Origin: Aquanectria penicillioides
Lineage: Eukaryota > Ascomycota > Sordariomycetes > Hypocreales > Nectriaceae
NCBI GenBank assembly: GCA_003415625.1
Contig: PYIU01000007.1
Coordinates: 930,001 to 994,000 of the forward strand
DNA length: 64,000 nucleotides
Direction of reading: 5' to 3'
Both the position numbers and the translations under genes were made by a program. This document shows positions 44,817 through 57,348 of this stretch, piece by piece. The notes under the pieces are model-generated. The model did not search any database and was not told the origin of the DNA. It saw nothing but the letters and a program-made list of their open reading frames with translations. How positions within the stretch are numbered: the stretch's first letter is position 1; each line of letters starts with the position of its first letter.

Positions 44817-46066
44817 TAAGATCTCTTTTATAATTATCCTTTTTATTTAATTGGGCACTTATCTATATGCCTTTCTTACCGCTAAAGTCTTTACTCTTTT
44901 TTTAAAAAGTCTATAGACTTTTGGCTTTATCGATAAGGTCTTCTTGCATTTTATAAATAGATTGGTATTTCCCCTTTCGCTTATAGTTGCATTAAAGTGC
45001 ATTCTACTTAAAAAAGACCTTTTTAATGCTATCTATAAACCTTATCTTTTTTTAGTACTTAAGGAGCTTACTGCTAGCTTTAATAATGCTATTTGCAATA
45101 CAGCAAAAGTTATTAATATAACTTTAGACCCCTTATGGTTTCTTTAGAGTTAAAGACTTTAATTTTTAGTAGAGGTTAGCTAGGCTCTATTAGGACCTTG
45201 TATTATTGTACCTTTTTATTAGTAGCTTAATAGCCTCTATATTAGTCTTTACTAAAGATAATAATAGCTTTAGTTTCTATAAAACTGCTATTTTTATAGT
45301 GGCAATTAGGTATATTTCTTTTAAATGTAAGATCCTAATCTCTTTATGCTACTTAATAGTAGTTATAGTATAAAAAAGATATCTCTTTTAGGCAGCTTAG
45401 TTTTTTGATCCCTTAAGTATATTATTTCCCTTTATCTTAAAGTTAAAACCAATAAAATCCTTAATTTTAATTAATTATAAGTTTATAATCTTCTTTTTAC
45501 TTAAAGCAGGCTCTATTAATATCTCTTTATTCCTTAAGAAACTAAATATCTTATCTAAAGCTCTTAAGGGCTCCCTTAAGGTATAAAAGAGTTAGCTTCC
45601 CTAATACTTAAAGCTTTTATCTTTATTATTTTTTACCTTAAATTCTAACTTATCTTTAGGCTATATTTTATATTTAGTCTTTAATTTATTTTTAGTCTTT
45701 TAATTAAAGTGCTTCTATAGCTTTTGCATCTATTGCATTATCTTTATTATTTACTGCATTATAATGCTTAGATCTAGCTAAATCTCCTATAGGTCCCCTT
45801 TAGTAGGCTTTACTAACCTTTTAGGGGGGGTAGAAGATCCTTAAGATTGTCTTCTCCTTTAGTAGGATCTTCTTTATTATTAGTCCATTTAATTGCTTTA
45901 ATAGTAGGGACTGGCTTTAGGGCCGGCTTTAAAGCCATTGCTTAGGTCTTGGGACCTTAACTGGTCGACATTGCGAGCGCTAACTTTAAGGGACGAACTT
46001 TAGGTTAGTCTAAACCTTTCGAATAGCTATAATTTCTTTTTGAATTGGAGCTCTAGGCTTATAACC

Positions 46067-46290
46067 TGTAAACAATATACAGGCACATGCAGGGACGGTC
46101 ACAGCGGGCAATATGCGCAATGGGTCGGTCTAGATCAATTGGGATTCATAAGGAGCAGCTAGATAGTGGTCGCAGAATGCAGTCACCTATTTACAGTGCA
46201 GGGATTCCCTTGTGAGGATACGTGGCCTCAAGACCTAGGCCCACAAGGCCCCCGAGGTCGGCTTGTGGCCGGCCGCTATATCCGTCAACA
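46067..46290 (-). repeat. 5' LTR of the Copia element (by coding sense)
   Basis: 224 bases starting TGTAAACAATA and ending GTCAACA on the + strand, followed by the ATAGT duplication. Immediately inside, on the minus strand, GGTTATAAGCCTAGAGC may be a decayed primer-binding site. Confidence 0.9.
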
Positions 46291-46295
46291 ATAGT

Positions 46296-47835
46296 CACTT
46301 CGAAAAGAAAGACTCTGCTGAAAAATGGCTAGACCCCAAAGTGAAATAGAGACACAGACCAACCACAACTACCTATGTATGACAGGTTACTCAAAGTGAA
46401 TAATCCAACTTGCCAAGTTGATCCAGCCTTTAGTATAATAGGCCTACTTTATTACTAATATTATAAGGACACAAACATGTCAAGAAACCTGACCTTCATA
46501 CCATGTTCAGATTACAACATTCTGCGATCACGGTGATTAGACGCCATCAGCAGTAATCTCATGCGCAGACGACTTATCCTAAATTCCACGACTTAGAAAC
46601 CTTGTATTGTGTCCGTGATTTCATTTAGTAGTTGCCAGAGAACCTTGGCAAACAATAACGAAATGTAGAAACACATCACCGATTCTGGCCGACACAAGGG
46701 AAATGAAACAAGGATAAATTGAACCAGAATTTCACAATTACTGGGATGAGTTTTTTCTTGAACACTTTTTGCCATCGGCGTACAGAGCACTTTCCCTCCT
46801 CGACTAGTTGATCCCCTCCCCCCTTGACTGGACTACACTGGTTGATGGGATCGCCGATATATGTGCTCCAACCATCCCAAATATTTCGTGGGTCGCTGAG
46901 CTTTGTTCTTCTTTAACCAAAGGACTCCCATGCCAATTTGTGGTTAAGTCAGCTTCCTTGGAAAAAAAGGGAACCAAACAACGGTCGATAGCTGTGCCTG
47001 CCGACTCAGCATGCTGTGTCAAATTGACCCGACACGTCTTATCCTGCCATTGAGGTCATGGACCCTAGAAGACGTGAAAGAAGTAATTTAGTGGCATAAT
47101 AGGAATCGTAGTATTCAGCTAGGGTACGGGTATGGGGGCTGCTTCATGAAATTGGGTTAACGAAGCCTGGCCCTCTCACGAAGGGTCAAGGGAAGACAGC
47201 TCACAACTTATCGCGTTGTCAATCTGGTGAGGAGTTGTCCTTCATGAGGCAGTATGCCGATGAAAACTCAATGATTGACACATGCGCGTCCATATTATCT
47301 ACTGGGATCTCGGAATACTTCACGAGTAGATCAGGGGCTTTAGGTTGCAATCCTTACTCTCGCGCTATGGAGCCTGCTGATCTATGGCATCGATGTAAGT
47401 TGTAGGAGTGTGGATATGTTGCAGCATGAAGTAATGAGCATGTTAATCTCCGGTAGCATCATAACGAACGGTTGGGTACGAAACTAGACAAATTTGTACG
47501 TTTCCCGAATTCCCCCTAATGCAATCAAAGCCGAGCCTCGAGCTCAAGAGGATGAAGCTGGCTTCGTCTCAAACTTCTGGAGCAGCAAGCACGATTGACT
47601 TGCGCAACGAAGGTGGGTGGGACAGAGCGCGAGGGAGACAAGAGGCATCGCCAAGAACTACGATAAAAATAAACAAGTCACTGGAGTGGATATGCATAGT
47701 AGAGGTATCAGTGGCAAAATGTAGTCCGATTGTATTTTTTGGAATCTCCTAGATTCATAATCCCAAGTGATCATCGCATCCGTTTTTGAATGCAGACGTT
47801 AACATTACCAGACTCCATCCCTTTCAACAACCCAT
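46296..47835. other. Intergenic between Copia element and eS26
   Basis: About 1.5 kb with no supported gene. Base composition returns to normal within about 200 bases of the LTR. Short ORFs in 46590-47060 and 47519-47752 have no recognisable features. The right end is the eS26 3' UTR. Confidence 0.5.
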
Positions 47836-48542
47836 TTAAGCCTTAGGGGCAGTGGGGGTGATCTTCTTGCCGTCCTTGTTGTAGCGGACGCGAGGGGGAG
47901 GAGCACGGTTTCGGCGGCCGACGCGGGATCGGACACTGTGAATCTCGTCAGCTTGCTGTCGCACGTACCTGAGGGGGACCTCTCAATTCGTGAGAAATGA
48001 GAGGGAGAGTGTGTTCAATTGTACAGCCAAGGCTCATCTGAAGCACATACGCAACCAAGGCGCAGTTGTCACACTCGTGGGAAAGACAACGTACCGGACA
48101 ATCTTGCCGTGGATAGCGCAAGAGACGCAGTACTGCAGCTTCAGGTACATCTTGGGTACGGTGTACTCCGCGAAGACGGAGGCATCCGAGATGTCACCTA
48201 TGAGAACAGTTAGTCGTGTGACATCCAGTGGGCTGAGACAATGGGTTGGAACATACGAATAGCAGCAGACTCAACCATGTTGCGGATGGTGAAGCGCTTG
48301 ATGGCCTTATCCTTGGGGGTGCATCGCGAGCAGTTGCTGCATCGGATGGGCTTGGTGTGGCCGCGGCCCTTCTTGTTGCGGCCGCTGGGACAATGTTAGT
48401 ATGATTATGGCACAAGAAAAACGAAGCCGTCGTCGCAGAGACGCTCGAGATCTTTCCTCGTGAGAGGAATCGTCGGCGGGCAGGGTGACAACGGGGTTCG
48501 GCGAGGGAGGGAGTCGTACTTGTTCTTTCTCTTCTTGACCAT
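47836..48542 (-). CDS. RPS26: Small-subunit ribosomal protein eS26
   Basis: Four exons: 48542-48520 (23 nt), 48384-48257, 48197-48095 and 47935-47836, with introns of 135, 59 and 159 nt. They encode 117 residues, matching the 115-119 typical of eS26. Landmarks are [16 protein letters not shown], the zinc-binding RCSNCSRC and YCVSCAIH pairs, and [18 protein letters not shown]. eS26 sits at the mRNA exit channel of the 40S subunit. For the last intron I chose the acceptor at 47936 (ATTCACAG) because it restores the conserved [11 protein letters not shown]. An upstream acceptor would add 11 in-frame residues. The gene is divergent from ubiquitin-eS31. Confidence 0.93.
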
Positions 48543-49608
<1,066 letters not shown>

Positions 49609-50740
49609 ATGCATGCATATGGGGACTGAATGCGCAATGGGAATGGTTGGCGGAGTTGGGAACCATGGATTGCCAAAAAAATGGCGTTGATGTAGCATAT
49701 AGCACATCCGGCTTCTGACAAATGCACGCTTGATTGAGACGACCACATGAAATCTTTGAGCCTCATTTGAATATGAATTGTGAATTATGATCAAAATACT
49801 CTCAAGGTTGCCATGATGAGCGAATATGCCATGATATGATGCTAAAAAAACTCCGCACAATTTTTGCAATACTGGTGTGCAAAACCTGCATCCCCCTGGT
49901 GTAACCATTTCCCTAGTTTTCCTGGGGAATTAAAAATTCCACCTTAGACCGTTTCTTCAATTGCTGTCTAGTCCCTCTGGTCCTCCAGAAAAAAAAATCT
50001 TTCCATTTTCCCAGCCTTGCGTGAATTGTGGCCGAAAATTCATCTACCGCCAATGCCTTGCCCTCGGTGGGGCTTGGTGTGGTTCCATCACAGGCCTAGG
50101 CGAGGTGCACGAGAAGTTTTATGGTGAGTTGAGTGAGGTGAGCCTCAGGTGTGAAAGTCACCTTGGAGAGCATGAGAGCCGCATTCACTTTTACCACATA
50201 TTGTCATGAAAATGTGCTATAAATTTTTTTTTTAACAAGAGCAATCAATTGACTGAAATGTCAGTGTTTAAAACGGGTATGATCCCCAGTATGTAAACAG
50301 GTACACAAGCAAAATGCCCTCAAACGCCCAAGCCAAATCCTACAAACTCCTCAAGCAATTGCACAAGGTCCCTGGGAAGCCTGTCTCGCTCGGGTTCTCT
50401 GCCCCTCTACTTTCGTCGGCACTTGCGGGCCTGTTAGGACATCCGTGATATCAAGGTCCTGTGACTGTGATGACGAAAGAGATGATTCTTCATCGTCACA
50501 ATCGACGCCAGGACTTCCCTCACGAGATGTCGGCAGAGATGTTTTGGTCCCCGAGTTCCTTGACTCTGACTCCCCGTGTGCCTCTCCTCCCAGCGCAACG
50601 TCTGTCGTAAATGAAGTTTTCCCGTCGAGCCGTTCCCCAACCATCCCCATACCCGTCGCGTAGGGCCGCGCTCCGACGCCATGCCCCCCTCCCTGAAGGA
50701 ATGGTACAGGCCTGGAGGCTTCCAAGCTACCGGAGGAGCT
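49609..50740. other. Convergent intergenic region
   Basis: 1.1 kb between the stops of ubiquitin-eS31 and NOP56. Overlapping ORFs at 50351-50976 on both strands look like low-complexity chance frames. A T-run lies near 50226. No gene or RNA supported. Confidence 0.5.
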
Positions 50741-52402
50741 CTACTCGTCATCCGCGGCCTTGGACTTTCTCTTCTTCTTCTTCTTCTTCTCGCCATCAGC
50801 CTCCTTGGCAACGGGTGCTTCTTCATCCTCGTCACGCTTGCGCTTCTTCTCCTCCTTCTTGTCCTTCTTGTCCTTCTTCTCCTTCTTGTCTTTCTTCTCC
50901 TTCTTCTCCTTCTTGGCAGACTCGGGAGCGGGGACATCAGCCATGTCCTCATCTTCATCAGCATCACCTTCATCAAGGATATCCATGACAGATTTCTGTA
51001 TATTGCGTTAGCGATAGTTGCAGTTAAAAACTCGTATAATCATAACTTACCATGACATCGGCGTTCTTGGCGGGCTTCTTGCCAGTGGCGTAGAACTCCA
51101 ATCGGTCCTCAACCTGCTGCCTCAGGGCCTCACCGAAACGGGTGGAGGGCTCCTCAGAGAAGTTGTCGATACGGCTGGCCATACTGCACTTGTTGGCGAG
51201 GTATCGGGAAATACGACCCTTGTTGCGGACACCAGCCTTGCCGATGAAGCTGCTGTGGTAGATGAGACCGTACTTGGGGGTGTTGCTCTTGCTCTTGAGA
51301 GCACGGAACAGAGCCTTCTCAGCACCAAGAATCTGCAGGGTGGAGGCAGGGTACTTGGAAAGGTTGGTAAGAGAACCGGCGTGAGAGATAAGACGAGCGG
51401 CAACGGGGGTACCGATCAAAGCCTGTAGGTTGGGGGCAACGTGGTTCATCTTCTTCTCGAGGTAGAGGGAAGTGGACTTTCGGTTCTCGGCCTGCTTGAC
51501 AACGGCCTCGGCGAAGCCCTTCACAATCTCCAGATCAGCGTCAGAAATGTCGAGACCCATGGAAACCTTGGCAGCATCGATAATAGCCTGGGCCTTGTCA
51601 CCGTCCTCGCCAATAACGGCAGCAATGTCGTGGAGCTTGTCATCGTTGAGGCTCTTCTTGTCGCCAATGGCGAGGACGAGCTTGGCGTAGGTCAAGTTGT
51701 CAGAGACAATCTTGACCAGCTCGGGGAAGTGCCATCCGTACCACTCACGGACACGCATGAAGAACTGGTTGACACCCTTGTCCTGGAAGTCGATGGTGGC
51801 GCTGGCCTGGATAATGTGGTTGTCGTTGCGGGTAACGCTGAACTTGACCTTGGCACGGGAGTAGGCGTGGCCCATACCCAGACCGGCCTTCTCAACATCG
51901 CCGGACTTGAGGTCAGAGAGGAGCTTGTCGGCGTGGAGGCGAATGCCACGGATGATGTCTCCAACAATGTCAGAGGTATCGGCAGTCTCGCACTCGAGGC
52001 CGGGGAACTGAGACTTGATCGCGCCAGCAAGGTTCTTCTCGGAAACGCCCAGAACGACCTTGGACTTCTTGCCGCTGGTCTGGGGGAGGTTGAGTTCGAG
52101 GACGGACTTGAGGTAGTCGGAGACGATACCCTCAGAGACGAGGTTGATGTTCTCCAGAGCCTCAACGTGACCCCTGCAGAGCAAAGTCAGAATCTCTTCG
52201 TATCCAAGGCCACGCGAATGCCAGGGGCATACCTGAAAGGGCTGAAATTGACAAGTTTGACCATCTTGCCAAACTTGGAGAGGTCATTGCCAGCAGCCTG
52301 GGTCTCCTTCAACTTCAGACCCACGGCATCCTGCTGATGGACGACCTTGAAAAGGGCATAGCCCACGGGGGACTCGTAGAGAGCATAATCGATGTGCGAC
52401 AT
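50741..52402 (-). CDS. NOP56: Nucleolar box C/D snoRNP core protein Nop56
   Basis: Exons 52402-52233, 52173-51051 and 50995-50741, with introns of 59 and 55 nt, give 515 residues. The N-terminus MSHIDYALYESPVGYALFKV is Nop56-type. Further on come GLGHAYSRAKVKFSV, WYGWHFPEL, the Nop domain with LIGTPVAARLISHAGSLTNL, ILGAEKALFRALK, and NKGRISRYLANKCSMASRID. The last exon encodes a highly charged KKE/KKD repeat tail ending KKKKKKRKSKAADDE, as in yeast Nop56. With Nop58, fibrillarin and Snu13 it guides 2'-O-methylation and processing of pre-rRNA in the nucleolus. It fits the ribosome-related neighbourhood. Confidence 0.96.
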
Positions 52403-52846
52403 CTTGTCTCGTCCCAGCCTGGTGTCGCAATTGGAGGGGAAGGGGGGTTCGGGGCAAGAGTGGTGATGTCTCGAGACTGAGAATTTCGCATTTTTTTCTC
52501 CCAGTAGAAAATTTCTGGCAGCTCGAAAGCTGGCGCACGGGCCACACCAAGCCGCATGTGGCTCGTGTGGAAAGTCACGTGGTTTAAGAGCTGCGCCACC
52601 TCGGCAATCTAGAAGGAAGGTAGGTATAGCAGAAATAAATCGCATTTCAAATCACATTCACAATTCAATGATGAGATTTTTTAAAATTCGAATTTTAAGA
52701 GGGAATTTTGAGCATTTGATTTCATTATCTTCTTCTCACTCTGTACTCTGACCGTTTGGTTTGGGTCTCCATAATTAGGTACTGTGTATCCTCCTATTGG
52801 TAGAAGGCCTGGTCTTGCTCCACCACTAATCCGCTTGCCTCAGTGA
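52403..52846. other. NOP56 upstream region
   Basis: 444 bases between the NOP56 start and the chitinase stop, AT-rich near 52640-52720. It must contain the NOP56 promoter; no specific site recognised. Confidence 0.55.
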
Positions 52847-54186
52847 TCAATTCTGAGGGAATCCATTCCGAAGATTATCATACTTTGTTGCTGGGTACTC
52901 GAGACAGTTATGCTGTCGAAGAAGACTCTCGGGGCCTCCCAAGCCATTCACAACCGTTCCGATCAGACTGCCCTCGCCTTCCTTGTCTGCACTGCTCTCC
53001 CACCACATGGCACCGCCCAGCCTATGGTGCCTGATGTAGTCGGCCTTCATTCTGGCCATGTACGGCGTGTCATAAGTCACCATCTTTCGCTGGTGTGGGT
53101 TGTAACAGTATGTAGCACTGCATCCATCGTCGCAGTGCTCCCGCGCACCCTCGAGGGGAAGCTTCTTGTAGTCGTACACGCCTTGTTCCCAGCTGCCCTC
53201 GCCAACACCTTGGTAGGGACGGCCGGGGCCATCAGTATTCTCAAAGGCACGGCCGTAAAGGGGCATGCCAAGGACAATCTTAGATGGGTGGACGCCATGG
53301 TTGACGTAGAATTCAATGGCCGATCCAGTAGAGAAAGGCGTGGATGAAGGGTTCTCTCGGGATGGGTAAAGATTGGCTTGGTGGCCGGCGACTTGGTCCC
53401 ACGAGCCAGCGTAGTCGTACGCCATCAAGTTCCAGAAATCGAGGTATCGATCCATGCCGCGAATGTCCAGCTTCTGGTAGTTTTGGGCGCCGGCAGGGCA
53501 CGCCACGGTCAACTCGAAATGGTAGGGGCAGCTGAGCGAGCGGGAATAGGCGTCCATCTCCCTGCGGACAGCGCCCAGTAGCTCAACATAGTCCCTGGCC
53601 TCCTTGGGGTTCTGGGGGTACTCCCAGTCGATGTCAATACCATCAAAACCGAGGTTTTTGATCAAATCGACACTACTCCTGGCAAAGGTGTCACGGCCCT
53701 GCGGGGTGCTGGCGGGGTTCTTGAAATTGGAGCTGTAGGTCCAGCCACCAATGGAGAGGAGGACCTTGAGGTTGCGGTTTCGCTTCTTTAGGAGGTTGAG
53801 CTGCTTGAGGCAACCGTAGAGATTAGTTCCGGAGTCGTTCCAGGAATCGCCCTCCCAGTGGATGTCAGTGTCAGCCCAGGTGTCGGTCAAATGGCTAAAT
53901 GCAGGTGAGCAACCATGCTAATCACAAGGTCAGGGGAGATACTTACACCTCACCGCTATCGTTCCGGACGTTGGCAAATGCATAGAGAATGTGGGTGAGC
54001 TTCTCAACTGGGAGATCCTGGGGGCGGTGCTTGCGAGCATAAATGGCCCTAAGAAAAGTCTCGGCGTTAGCAGGTCGATTTTGGAGAGGGTGGCCATTGC
54101 CGTCATCATAGCTGTTGTCTTTTGCATGAGACCTACCAGTTGACGTAGTAAGCGACGGAGCGGAAGCCTTCGGGTCCTCCACCCAT
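52847..54186 (-). CDS. GH18 chitinase without signal peptide
   Basis: Exons 54186-54137, 54048-53947 and 53894-52847, with introns of 88 and 52 nt, give 399 residues. The TIM-barrel motifs are SIGGWTYSS and the catalytic DGIDIDWE (D135-E142, with E142 the proton donor); [10 protein letters not shown] and the terminal [14 protein letters not shown] are also present. The chitinase insertion domain region, with [10 protein letters not shown], is kept. It hydrolyses beta-1,4-N-acetylglucosamine chains. The N-terminus, [17 protein letters not shown], begins almost directly with the first barrel strand, so no secretion signal is seen. The protein may be intracellular, acting in wall remodelling, autolysis or septation. 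No chitin-binding module is present. Confidence 0.93.
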
Positions 54187-55329
54187 TTTGACTGGTGAAA
54201 TCTGATTATGTGGATTGGTATTGCGGAGATGAAAGGAAAAAAACAACGCTAGAAGACCACCGATGAGCACAAATCCCAACTGCGAGGCACTTCCAATCCA
54301 GAACGGTTGTCTTCGACGTTGAGGATCCGTACTGGGTAGCCAAGATATTAGGGACGCGAGGTTGTAGAGGAGTAGCTAATGCTACTGGGAGGGGCCAAAA
54401 GGTGGGGAATCTTCGTATGATGAAAGGGGATGGAGAATCAAGGCAGCGGCCAAGGCACTTTTGTAGTAGAAGGAACGTTGTTAGAATGTCCATTCACATC
54501 TTACTCAGCTCCCCGCTTATAGCTAGACGCGTCGCTGGTGATGGGCTACCTCACTCAGAGACTCAGGCCAAGCTCTGGACCGTTTGGCTTTGTCTTGCTG
54601 TGTCGTAAAGGCGTCGTCATGTGCGCTGGTGATTGGTGTCGATGCCCAGCCGCCCAGCAGTGGCGGTGCTTCACTTGCCCCATCGGGCCACACCTACGCC
54701 TCAGGGCACCGATTGGGACAGTGGCGATGCTGGGCAAGGGGAGCTTGGGTGTTTTTGGTGCCGCTATTTTCGGCTGTGAGGGGTGGCGGTAAGTTGGCAT
54801 CGAGCCGCTGTCGATCATGATTCCCTTTGGGAACTCTTCGAGTGTAATCCTGATTTCTTTCTTTGGGCCGCCTGGCCTCTCTTCATCTTTCTCGGCGCAG
54901 GAAAATTCTGGGGCGAGTAACTCGTACCGAGTCAACTGCCCGACCTTCTTGTTGTCAATGTGCTGGCTCATCGTGGGGTGGAACCGAGGCGCCGTACCAA
55001 GACTTCTACGGATAGCTCGGGAGAACGCCAAGTGTTCTCACACTTAATCAATGACACAGTAAGAATCTCAAAAGTGCATTAGTTGATGTGTGATTGCATC
55101 AACTTATCTCAAGTCATAGGGCATGGCTATTCCCCAAACTGTCGCATGCCGCAATTTTTTGCTCTTCGAGTGTACCTACCCTACACCTTCCCTGGTCCTG
55201 AGCTAGCTAGCTGAGTGGTCACAGCAGTTAAGTTATGGCATGGCACTGGGAGAAAAATGATCTCAATCAAAGGTGAGGATGGTACTTTGGCCCACCATAT
55301 AATACAAAGATTCAAACTTCTGCAACACC
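54187..55329. other. Intergenic between MFS gene and chitinase
   Basis: 1.1 kb. A minus-strand ORF at 54555-55031 (158 codons) starts with a basic, Ser/Arg-rich stretch that could pass for a mitochondrial presequence, but nothing in it matches a family and its end is low complexity; I do not call it. The chitinase promoter lies at the left. Confidence 0.45.
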
Positions 55330-57348
55330 TCAAAATACATACAAAAAGTCTTCATTCTCCAAGTCTGTGACATCTCCAAACGCCTTGTCCAATCTCTTGC
55401 TCCCTTGCCTCTGTCCCTCCAGTTCGCCTTCTGCAGATGGATCAGTGGATTCCTCTTGGGCTAGCCCTGTCGTTGCTCCACTTCTCAGCGCCTTTTGCAT
55501 AGACTCCATTCGTTCCACCTCTTCTGCTGTTTCAAGGCTCATGTCAACTAGAACGGGGTTTTTACCAAGTGCGACTCTACGTCGACTATGTTGATGATTA
55601 AGCTGTCGAAGATGAATGGAAGAGCCAAAAACGAGGCACATAACAACGATGTAGAGAGCTAGATTGGCTTTCAGACCGCGTGAATAATCGGGCGCTTCAT
55701 CTGGAGAGTAGAGGAGTGGCCCAACGATATTGCCAGCGGACGAGCCTATGAAGACCAGAGCAGAGGTGCACTTTCGTTTGGTGTCGCCGGCAGTGTTTTG
55801 AGCGGACCAAGAGTAAATCAATGGCGCTAGAAAGCTGTGTTAGTTGATTGTCAACAGCATATGAGAAGGGACGCTCATACTAATTCCTGTGTATGTGGAA
55901 AGACAGAAATAACCAGTTAGAAGGATGCCCTTGTTCTGCGTATTGTGTGTGAAGTGTAATAGAATGGTGCATCCGACAATAGGAGGGATACACAACATCG
56001 CAATGACTGGGCCCTTGAGTTTCCATTTCATTGACAAATAAGCACTTCCACCAACAGCGATGATGTGCGAGAAGCCGACTGGAACATTGAACAACATGGT
56101 TTGAAAAGGGTCTGAAACAAAAGATTTAATAATGAGTGGGCCAAAAGTGGAAATACCGTTCGAAGGGACGGAGATGCAGAATATCATTGAAACCCAAAAC
56201 CAGGTCTTGAGATCTTTCAGGGCTTCAATGACATGTGAGGACCGCCACTCGCGTGACATTACACCCATTTGGTTATTCCGGAGCCTCTCGATTGCGATGA
56301 CCTTATCATCATCACTAAGAAACTTGGCTTCAGTGGGAGAATCGGGCATCCAGAAGAACATGATGAAGGCTACTACAACAGTGATGGAGCCAAAAAAGAG
56401 AAAGATGATCTAGCAACGCGATTAGACGAAACCACCCTCGATCATTGGTCAGTTCCATACCTGATACGGCTTCATTTGTGAGTTTATGCTCGCCAATCCA
56501 TATGTAATCAGGCTTCCAAGCTACAATCGACCCTCTTGTCAGCAGAGGCAGCAACCTAGAGGTCATGATTAGGGATGCGCACCACCCATGTTAATCCGTT
56601 CATGCAATACCATGACCCTATCCTTAATGTCTGCTCCCTATTACAGAGTTAGCCGCTGCAAATCACGAGGCAAATACTTCAACCCACCTTCTCCTCCACC
56701 ACATCTGAGTGATGGCCACGAAGCTAGGTCCAACACTGGCTTCAAAAGCCCCAAGAAAGAACCTGGCAACCATTAATTGCTTAAAGTTGTGCGCCCATGT
56801 CATTCCGACTAAAGTTATGCCCCAACCTAGGACCATGGCGCTCGTCAACTTGCCGATGGGTAGCTTGACCAGGGCCAACGCGAGCGGGGGTTGCATCACC
56901 AATTGCGCCAAGAACACAATGCTTCCCAGCCATGAGTACTGATCGCCCTCAAGCCCGGTATCATCAATGAGGCCAAAAATCGATGCGTAGGAAAGAGTAG
57001 CTTTATCGAGGGCCTGGAGGAAGTAAACGGCGAGCATGATCGGGAGCAATGCGAGATCGATTCGACGTAGGATTCGCGAATCGTCCGCGGGGAGATGGTG
57101 ATGTGCTTATCGGGGTCACGGCCTAGCTTGATAAGCATCATCGCTGCGGCATCGCGATGAGAATCGGGCTCGGTCCCGCTGGGCTTGGTAACGGAAGGCA
57201 TTCCGAAATCGGGGTCGTTGTTGGGATTATCGTGGTCCTCGCTGCCAATCTCATCGCGCGGCAAGGGCTGGTATTGCGATGTAGATACGCGGGGTTGCGA
57301 TCGAGATGGCGGCGTCACACTGGACAAGCCAAAGATGTTTCGAAACAT
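55330..57348 (-). CDS. MFS permease of the Dal5/allantoate (ACS) type, with an apparent frameshift
   Basis: Five exons: 57348-56688, 56637-56586, 56520-56461, 56409-55881 and 55826-55330, with introns of 50-65 nt. One extra base is needed near 57075-57079, where the minus strand reads CGCGAATCC; CGCCGA would give ISPRTIRRILRRIDLALLPI. The corrected product is 599 residues with about 12 membrane helices and a hydrophilic N-terminus. Family marks are FLQALDKATLSYASIFG, GWGITLVG, RFFLGAFEASVGPSF, MWWRRREQTLR, QIIFLFFGS and FFWMPDSPTEAKFLSD. Relatives import organic anions such as allantoate, ureidosuccinate, nicotinate or related vitamins. The exact substrate is unknown, and allantoinase is about 46 kb away, so a link is not implied. 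Confidence 0.85.

Larger units (their letters stand above)
40856..46290 (-). mobile_element. Ty1/Copia LTR retrotransposon, 5435 bp, RIP-decayed
   Basis: Two 224-bp direct repeats (40856-41079 and 46067-46290), each starting TG, with CA at the intact end, are flanked by the 5-bp duplication ATAGT (40851-40855 and 46291-46295). Coding sense is the minus strand. Relics appear in Copia order: gag zinc knuckle near 44774-44816, protease/pre-integrase region near 44032-44274, integrase core near 43573-43770 (LITDDKS) and reverse transcriptase near 42265-42300 (YIDNILI, from YVDD). Reading 5' to 3' on the minus strand this is gag-integrase-RT, which distinguishes Copia from Gypsy. The interior is extremely AT-rich and full of stops. 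A purine-rich AAAGGGAG (minus strand) next to 41079 fits the polypurine tract. Confidence 0.93.

Noticed and set aside
50351..50976. Overlapping ORFs downstream of NOP56
   Set aside because: Low-complexity frames on both strands at the Lys-rich 3' end and 3' flank of NOP56.
51441..52337. 298-codon + strand ORF
   Set aside because: Exactly antisense to the conserved NOP56 exon; a codon-bias shadow.
54555..55031. 158-codon minus-strand ORF with a possible mitochondrial-type N-terminus
   Set aside because: No domain, uneven composition and a repetitive end; too little support to call, though it could be a lineage-specific gene.
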